Notes under the pieces: generated by a model
The model's input: only the letters and a program-made list of their open reading frames with translations
Database searches by the model: none
Told to the model about the DNA's origin: nothing
Program-made: the position numbers and the translations under genes
Shown: positions 60,427-64,000 of the stretch, piece after piece
How the letters are laid out: each line of letters begins with the position of its first letter
How positions within the stretch are numbered: the stretch's first letter is position 1
Source: Falsiroseomonas frigidaquae
GTDB lineage: Bacteria > Pseudomonadota > Alphaproteobacteria > Acetobacterales > Acetobacteraceae
NCBI RefSeq assembly: GCF_012163145.1
Contig: NZ_JAAVTX010000006.1
Location: 372,001-436,000 of the forward strand
Direction of reading: 5' to 3'
Length of the DNA: 64,000 bases

Positions 60427-61449
60427 ATGACGCACCGCCTCAAGCCGCTGGCCGACCAGGTCATCGTCATCACCGGCGCCACCTCCGGCATCGGCCTCAC
60501 CACCGCCTGCAAGGCCGCCGCGCGTGGCGCCGCCGTCGTGCTGGCCGCGCGGAACGAGGAAGCCCTGGCCGAGATCTGCGCCGGCATCCGTGGAAGTGGC
60601 GGCCGCTGCGCCACCGTGGTCGCCGATGTCGGGGTGCGGGAGGATGTGGACCGCATCGCGGAGGTCGCGCGGGCCGAATTCGGCGGCTTCGACACCTGGG
60701 TGAACAATGCCGGCATCGGCGTCTATGCGACGCTCGAGGAGATGACGCCCGAGGATCATGAACGGATCTTCCAGACCAACTACTGGGGCGTCGTGCATGG
60801 CTCGCTGGTGGCGCTGAAGGAGCTGAAGCGGAACGGCGGCGCGCTGATCAACATGGGCTCGATCTCCTCCGACATGCCCTCCCCGCTGCTCGGCGCCTAT
60901 ACGGCGACGAAGCATGCGGTGAAGGGGTTCACCGACAGCCTGCGGATGGAGATGCTGCATGAGGGGGCGCCGGTTTCGATCACGCTGATCCAGCCCTCCG
61001 GCATCGACACGCCCTTCGGCGAGCATGCGAAGAACTACATGGACGAGGCGAGCCAGGTGCCACCGCCGGTCTATGCGCCGGAGGTGGTGGCGAATGCCGT
61101 CCTGCATGCGGCCGAACACCCGACCCGCAACCGCATCGTCGGCGGCTGGGGCCGCGGCATGGTGGCCGCCGCGCGGGTAGTGCCGAGCCTGACGGACCGC
61201 GTCTTCACCTACGCCTACTACAAGACCGCGAAGCAGGCCGGCCGTCCGCCGCGGGAGACGCCGGACAACCTGCACAGCGCCGGCGAGGACGGGGACCGCT
61301 ACGGGGACCAGGGCCACCTGTTCAGCCACAGCCTGTACAACAAGGCGCTGCGGAACCCGGGCACGACGCTGGGCGTGCTGGCCGCTGCCGGCATCGCCGC
61401 CATGGGGATGATGGCGCGACCGCGGCACCATCGCTTCCATCGTGGCTGA
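60427..61449 (+). CDS. short-chain dehydrogenase/reductase with C-terminal membrane segment
   Basis: A 340-residue classical SDR. The NAD(P)-binding motif is VIVITGATSGIGLTTAC, followed by NNAGIGVYA, the catalytic Ser in INMGSISSD, and YTATKHAVK (YxxxK). The extra 90 residues after the SDR core include RVFTYAYYKTAKQAGR and end with a helix GTTLGVLAAAGIAAMGMM, so the enzyme is probably membrane-attached. The longer form resembles SDR family proteins of Acetobacteraceae and rhizobia with unknown substrates. Its end overlaps a 51-codon gene by 8 bases. Confidence 0.85.
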   Translation: MTHRLKPLADQVIVITGATSGIGLTTACKAAARGAAVVLAARNEEALAEICAGIRGSGGRCATVVADVGVREDVDRIAEVARAEFGGFDTWVNNAGIGVYATLEEMTPEDHERIFQTNYWGVVHGSLVALKELKRNGGALINMGSISSDMPSPLLGAYTATKHAVKGFTDSLRMEMLHEGAPVSITLIQPSGIDTPFGEHAKNYMDEASQVPPPVYAPEVVANAVLHAAEHPTRNRIVGGWGRGMVAAARVVPSLTDRVFTYAYYKTAKQAGRPPRETPDNLHSAGEDGDRYGDQGHLFSHSLYNKALRNPGTTLGVLAAAGIAAMGMMARPRHHRFHRG

Positions 61450-61597
61450 GCCACAGAAGCCCCGCCCGGCGACGGCGGAGGAGGCCCGGCAGGGCCAGGT
61501 CATCCTCCGTACGCCGACGCGCAAGCTGGTGTTCTTCGGCGGGCTTGCGGCGGTGGTGGTACTACCGCTGCTGCTGCGCTTCTGCGCCGCCGGCTGA
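61442..61597 (+). CDS. candidate 51-residue single-helix membrane protein
   Basis: A GTG-started frame overlapping the SDR stop by 8 bases. Residues 1-30 are charged (AEPQKPRPATAEEARQGQVILRTPTRK). Residues 30-46 form one hydrophobic helix (LVFFGGLAAVVVLPLLL), followed by RFCAAG. Its placement suggests translational coupling to the SDR. It overlaps the 3' end of the convergent deacetylase gene by 36 bases, which is unusual, so either this gene or that C-terminus may be mis-ended. Similar short tail proteins with an N-terminal charged half are common in this bacterial group. Confidence 0.55.
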   Translation: MAEPQKPRPATAEEARQGQVILRTPTRKLVFFGGLAAVVVLPLLLRFCAAG

Positions 61598-62479
61598 AGC
61601 AATCGCGGCACGCGCCTGGATCGCCAGCGCCCCGACGGTGGCGATGTGCAGGTCGGTGCGGCGGGCGAGGTCAGCCAGTGCCTCGCCCAGGTAGCGGATG
61701 CGATGCGGCGCGCCGAGCAGCCATGGGTGGATGCCCAGGGCCAGCACGCGCCCGCCGCGGGGTTCCGCCAGCAGGCGGTCCAAGGCCTCCGCCACCAGGG
61801 CCGGCCAGGACGGGGCTGGGACGCGGCGCAGCCAGAGGGTCTGCACATCATCCCACTCGCCGGGCGGCGGCAGGGCGAGCAGGCCGGAGGCGTGCAGATA
61901 GGGCTCCTCGTCATTGGCCCAGTCCAGGCCGTAGTCGAAGCCGGCCTCCGCCAGCAGCCGCGTAGTATGCGGCGTGGCACCGTGGTCCTGGCCGAGCCAG
62001 CCGGTGGCACCCGGCCAGAGTTTCGCCAGTTCATCCCGCACCCGCGCGATCTGCGCGGCCTCCTCCGCCTCCGTCATCCGGCCGGTTGTCATGCGGCTGG
62101 CCGCCAGGCCATGCGCAACGGGCTCATACCCCCGGTCCCGGTAGGCCGCGACCAGCTCCGGGTGGCGCTGCGCGGCCATCAGGTTGACGGCGACGCTGGC
62201 CGGCAGGTGCAGGCGGTCCAGCAGTTCCAGGATACGCCAGGCGCCGATGCGGTTGCCGTAGTCGCGCTGGGTATAGGTGGTCCAGTCCGGATTGCCGCTG
62301 AAGAAGGCACCGCGAAAGCGCGGGTCGCGGTGCGTGCCCTCCGGCGGCTGGAGCTCCGTGTGCTCCAGATGCAGCAGCAGATAGACCGCGACGCGACGCC
62401 CGCCGGGCCAGCGGAAATCGGGCCGCGTCGGCTGCGCGGAAAAGCCGTGGATGGCGTGGTCCATGCCGCGGCGGATCAT
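61562..62479 (-). CDS. polysaccharide deacetylase family protein (PuuE-like), paralogue 1
   Basis: A 305-residue NodB-like (beta/alpha)7 protein. Typical of the PuuE/allantoinase branch are the early DFRWPGGRRVAVYLLLHLEHTEL, YGNRIGAWRILELLDR, PVAHGLAASRM, GWLGQDHGATPHTTRLLAEAGFDYGLDW and HPWLLGAPHRIRYL. The classic NodB metal motif is not obvious, as in PuuE-type amide hydrolases. Its ATG overlaps the stop of its paralogue by 4 bases. The likely substrate is an amide or carbamoyl compound rather than a polysaccharide. Confidence 0.82.
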   Translation of the reverse strand: MIRRGMDHAIHGFSAQPTRPDFRWPGGRRVAVYLLLHLEHTELQPPEGTHRDPRFRGAFFSGNPDWTTYTQRDYGNRIGAWRILELLDRLHLPASVAVNLMAAQRHPELVAAYRDRGYEPVAHGLAASRMTTGRMTEAEEAAQIARVRDELAKLWPGATGWLGQDHGATPHTTRLLAEAGFDYGLDWANDEEPYLHASGLLALPPPGEWDDVQTLWLRRVPAPSWPALVAEALDRLLAEPRGGRVLALGIHPWLLGAPHRIRYLGEALADLARRTDLHIATVGALAIQARAAIASAGGAEAQQQR

Positions 62480-63372
62480 GCGCCCATCGCCGCGTCGTAG
62501 TGGTTGGCAAGATACCAGTCGGCCATCTCGGCGCCGGTCGCGAACCACACCCCCTCATGCCGCCGGATATGCCCGAGCAGCTCGTCGAGGAAGCGGATGC
62601 GGTGCGGCCGGCCCATGATGTAGGGGTGCAGCGCGATGCACATGACCCGCGGCTGCGTCGCACCTTCGGCATACAGCGTCTCGAACATGTCGAGCCCGGC
62701 GCGCAGGAAATCCGCGCCCTCCGCCGCGCCGGCGCCGATCATCACCGCGTCGTTGAGGTCCATCGTATAGGGGATGGAGACCAGGCGGCCGCTGCGCACC
62801 CGGATCGGCGTCGGCTGGTCGTCATGGTAGAAGTCACACAGGTAGGAGATGCCGGCCTCCGCCACCAGGTCGGGCGTGCGCAGCGTGTTCGACGCGGCCG
62901 GCGAGAACCAGCCGCGCAGCTGTCGCCCCGTCAGGCGCCTCCAGGCGGCGACGCTGGCCTCGATCTCGGCCCGCTCGGCGTCCTCGGGCAGGTTCCAGTG
63001 GTAGCGGGTGTTGTAAAGGCCGTGGCTGAACACGTCCCAGTCGCGCTTCATCATCCCGTCCAGGATCTCGGGGAACATGTCGCCCACGCTCATGGAGAAG
63101 GAGACGCTGCCGCGGATGCCGTGGGTGTCGAGGCATTCCATCATCCGCCAGACGCCCGCGCGGTTGCCGTAGTCCTTCAGCGAATAGGACAGCACATCCG
63201 GATGCGGCGTGCGCGGCCAGGGGTCGCGCGGGCTGCCCTGCTGGGCGGGCAGGAATTCGTAATGCTCAATATTCGGACAGACCCAGACCGCCAGCCGCGC
63301 GCCCCCCGGCCAGGTGAGCTGCGGCCGGAAAGGCAGCGGGGCGTGCGGGATGCGGTCCTCGGGGTGGATCAC
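62476..63372 (-). CDS. polysaccharide deacetylase family protein (PuuE-like), paralogue 2
   Basis: A 298-residue relative of the gene that follows it. Matching blocks are RPQLTWPGGARLAVWVCPNIEHYEF, YGNRAGVWRMMECLD, DVFSHGLYNTRYHWNLP, GWFSPAASNTLRTPDLVAEAGISYLCDF and HPYIMGRPHRIRFLDELL. The ATG overlaps the amidohydrolase stop by 4 bases. The pair might act as two subunits or on successive substrates. The direction and coupling place both downstream of the amidohydrolase. Confidence 0.84.
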   Translation of the reverse strand: MIHPEDRIPHAPLPFRPQLTWPGGARLAVWVCPNIEHYEFLPAQQGSPRDPWPRTPHPDVLSYSLKDYGNRAGVWRMMECLDTHGIRGSVSFSMSVGDMFPEILDGMMKRDWDVFSHGLYNTRYHWNLPEDAERAEIEASVAAWRRLTGRQLRGWFSPAASNTLRTPDLVAEAGISYLCDFYHDDQPTPIRVRSGRLVSIPYTMDLNDAVMIGAGAAEGADFLRAGLDMFETLYAEGATQPRVMCIALHPYIMGRPHRIRFLDELLGHIRRHEGVWFATGAEMADWYLANHYDAAMGA

Positions 63373-64000
63373 GCCGCCAGCTGGTCCTTGATGAAGCGCC
63401 CGCCCTGCATGATCGCCGACAGGTGCTTCCCCTGCCCGGTCAGCAGCGACAGATCCTTCAGCGGATCGCCCTCCACCACCACCAGGTCGCCATAAGCGCC
63501 CGGTTCGATGGTGCCGATCTGGCCTTCCATCCGCAGCAGTTTCGCCGCATGGACCGTCGTGGAGCGGATCACCTCCATCGCCGGCAGCACGCGGCCACGG
63601 ATGACGAATTCATCCGACTGGTGGCGATGCATCTCGGCCAGCAGATCGCTGCCATAGGCCATGGTCAGGCCGGCGCGCTGCATCTTCTCCAGGCTCGCCA
63701 GGCCGGCCAGGCGGACCGTGTCGATCTTCGCCACGCTTTCCGGGCCGAGGCCGTAGCTCGCGCCCTCATTCTTCAGCGCCTCATAGGTCACCAGCGTCGG
63801 GCAGGCGATGGCGCCGGCCTTCGCCGCCTTGCGGGCGGTGGCTTCCTCGATGAGGTTGCAATGCTCCAGGCTGCGCACGCCGGCATCCACCGCGCGGCTG
63901 ATCGCCTCGTCGGTGTAGAGGTGGGCGGCGACATAGGTCTGCGCCATCTGCGCCTCCTCCACCGCCGCGCGCATCTCGTCCATGGAATAGCCGAGGAAAG
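63369..64000 (-). CDS. amidohydrolase family protein, N-terminus cut by window
   Basis: At least 209 C-terminal residues of an imidazolonepropionase/prolidase-like amidohydrolase. Metal-site motifs are YVAAHLYTDEAISRAVDAGVRSLEHCN (His) and TMAYGSDLLAEMHRHQSDEF (the Asp that binds metal). The barrel closes with VIRSTTVHAAKLLRMEGQIGTIEPGAYGDLVVVEGDPLKDLSLL. The frame is open through the window end (63984-64000 reads FLGYS), so the gene continues. Its stop overlaps the deacetylase start as ATGA, making a three-gene operon that probably degrades a cyclic amide or peptide-like compound. Confidence 0.85.
   Translation of the reverse strand, partial: FLGYSMDEMRAAVEEAQMAQTYVAAHLYTDEAISRAVDAGVRSLEHCNLIEEATARKAAKAGAIACPTLVTYEALKNEGASYGLGPESVAKIDTVRLAGLASLEKMQRAGLTMAYGSDLLAEMHRHQSDEFVIRGRVLPAMEVIRSTTVHAAKLLRMEGQIGTIEPGAYGDLVVVEGDPLKDLSLLTGQGKHLSAIMQGGRFIKDQLAA

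Overview
The window is very GC-rich bacterial DNA with short intergenic gaps and many 1-4 base start/stop overlaps. Gene content points to an alphaproteobacterium, most likely Acetobacteraceae and Roseomonas-like. It has four orphan Bug (TctC-type) periplasmic binding proteins, TamA/TamB, an ABC branched-chain/amide-type transporter, a cytochrome c oxidase cluster next to an NAD-type formate dehydrogenase, GSTs, and PuuE-type polysaccharide deacetylases. The taxon is an inference; there is no rRNA in the window.

Layout. 1-3.5 kb: a truncated Pat/ADP-forming acyl-CoA synthetase-like gene, divergent from an HSL-type esterase, then an M20 amidohydrolase; a two-tier hairpin separates the two convergent genes. 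3.6-9.4 kb: overlapping tamA-tamB for outer-membrane protein insertion. 9.4-13.8 kb (minus): a Bug protein, an M28 peptidase and a methyltransferase-glycosyltransferase fusion in one operon. 13.9-21.1 kb (plus): Uup-type ABC-F, an M24 peptidase, a 24-bp tandem repeat, GST, BCCT transporter and MFS transporter. 21.1-28.9 kb (minus): livG-livF-livK-[four 105-bp tandem repeats]-livH-livM-GAF-M29/NicX-like-Bug, which looks like an uptake-plus-catabolism unit. 29.0-38.9 kb: small orphan genes, two Bug genes, nitroreductase, LysR, DksA-like protein, glpD, and a GntR regulator facing a DUF3604 gene across a perfect 20-bp palindrome.

39.0-57.1 kb may be a separate block. It starts at an IS481-type transposase relic and ends with an IS5-type relic beside a tRNA-Ser gene. 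It carries a DUF2306 protein, a lipoprotein, LysR, a beta-propeller/DUF305/ECF sigma/anti-sigma operon with a candidate ECF promoter, a phosphoesterase, a DUF2189 membrane protein, a coxB-A-C-C-D cluster followed by a possible 37-residue membrane protein, and formate dehydrogenase genes. Formate oxidation feeding electrons toward the cytochrome oxidase is a reasonable metabolic reading.

57.2-64 kb: an exported alpha/beta hydrolase, a GST, a small protein, an SDR with an overlapping 51-residue membrane protein, and a minus-strand operon of an amidohydrolase (cut by the window end) and two deacetylase paralogues. No CRISPR array, prophage, toxin-antitoxin or recognisable defence system was found. 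The least explained elements are the 105-bp repeat array directly in front of livH, the 24-bp hairpin repeats fused in frame to a GST, and the GntR palindrome with its DUF3604 partner.
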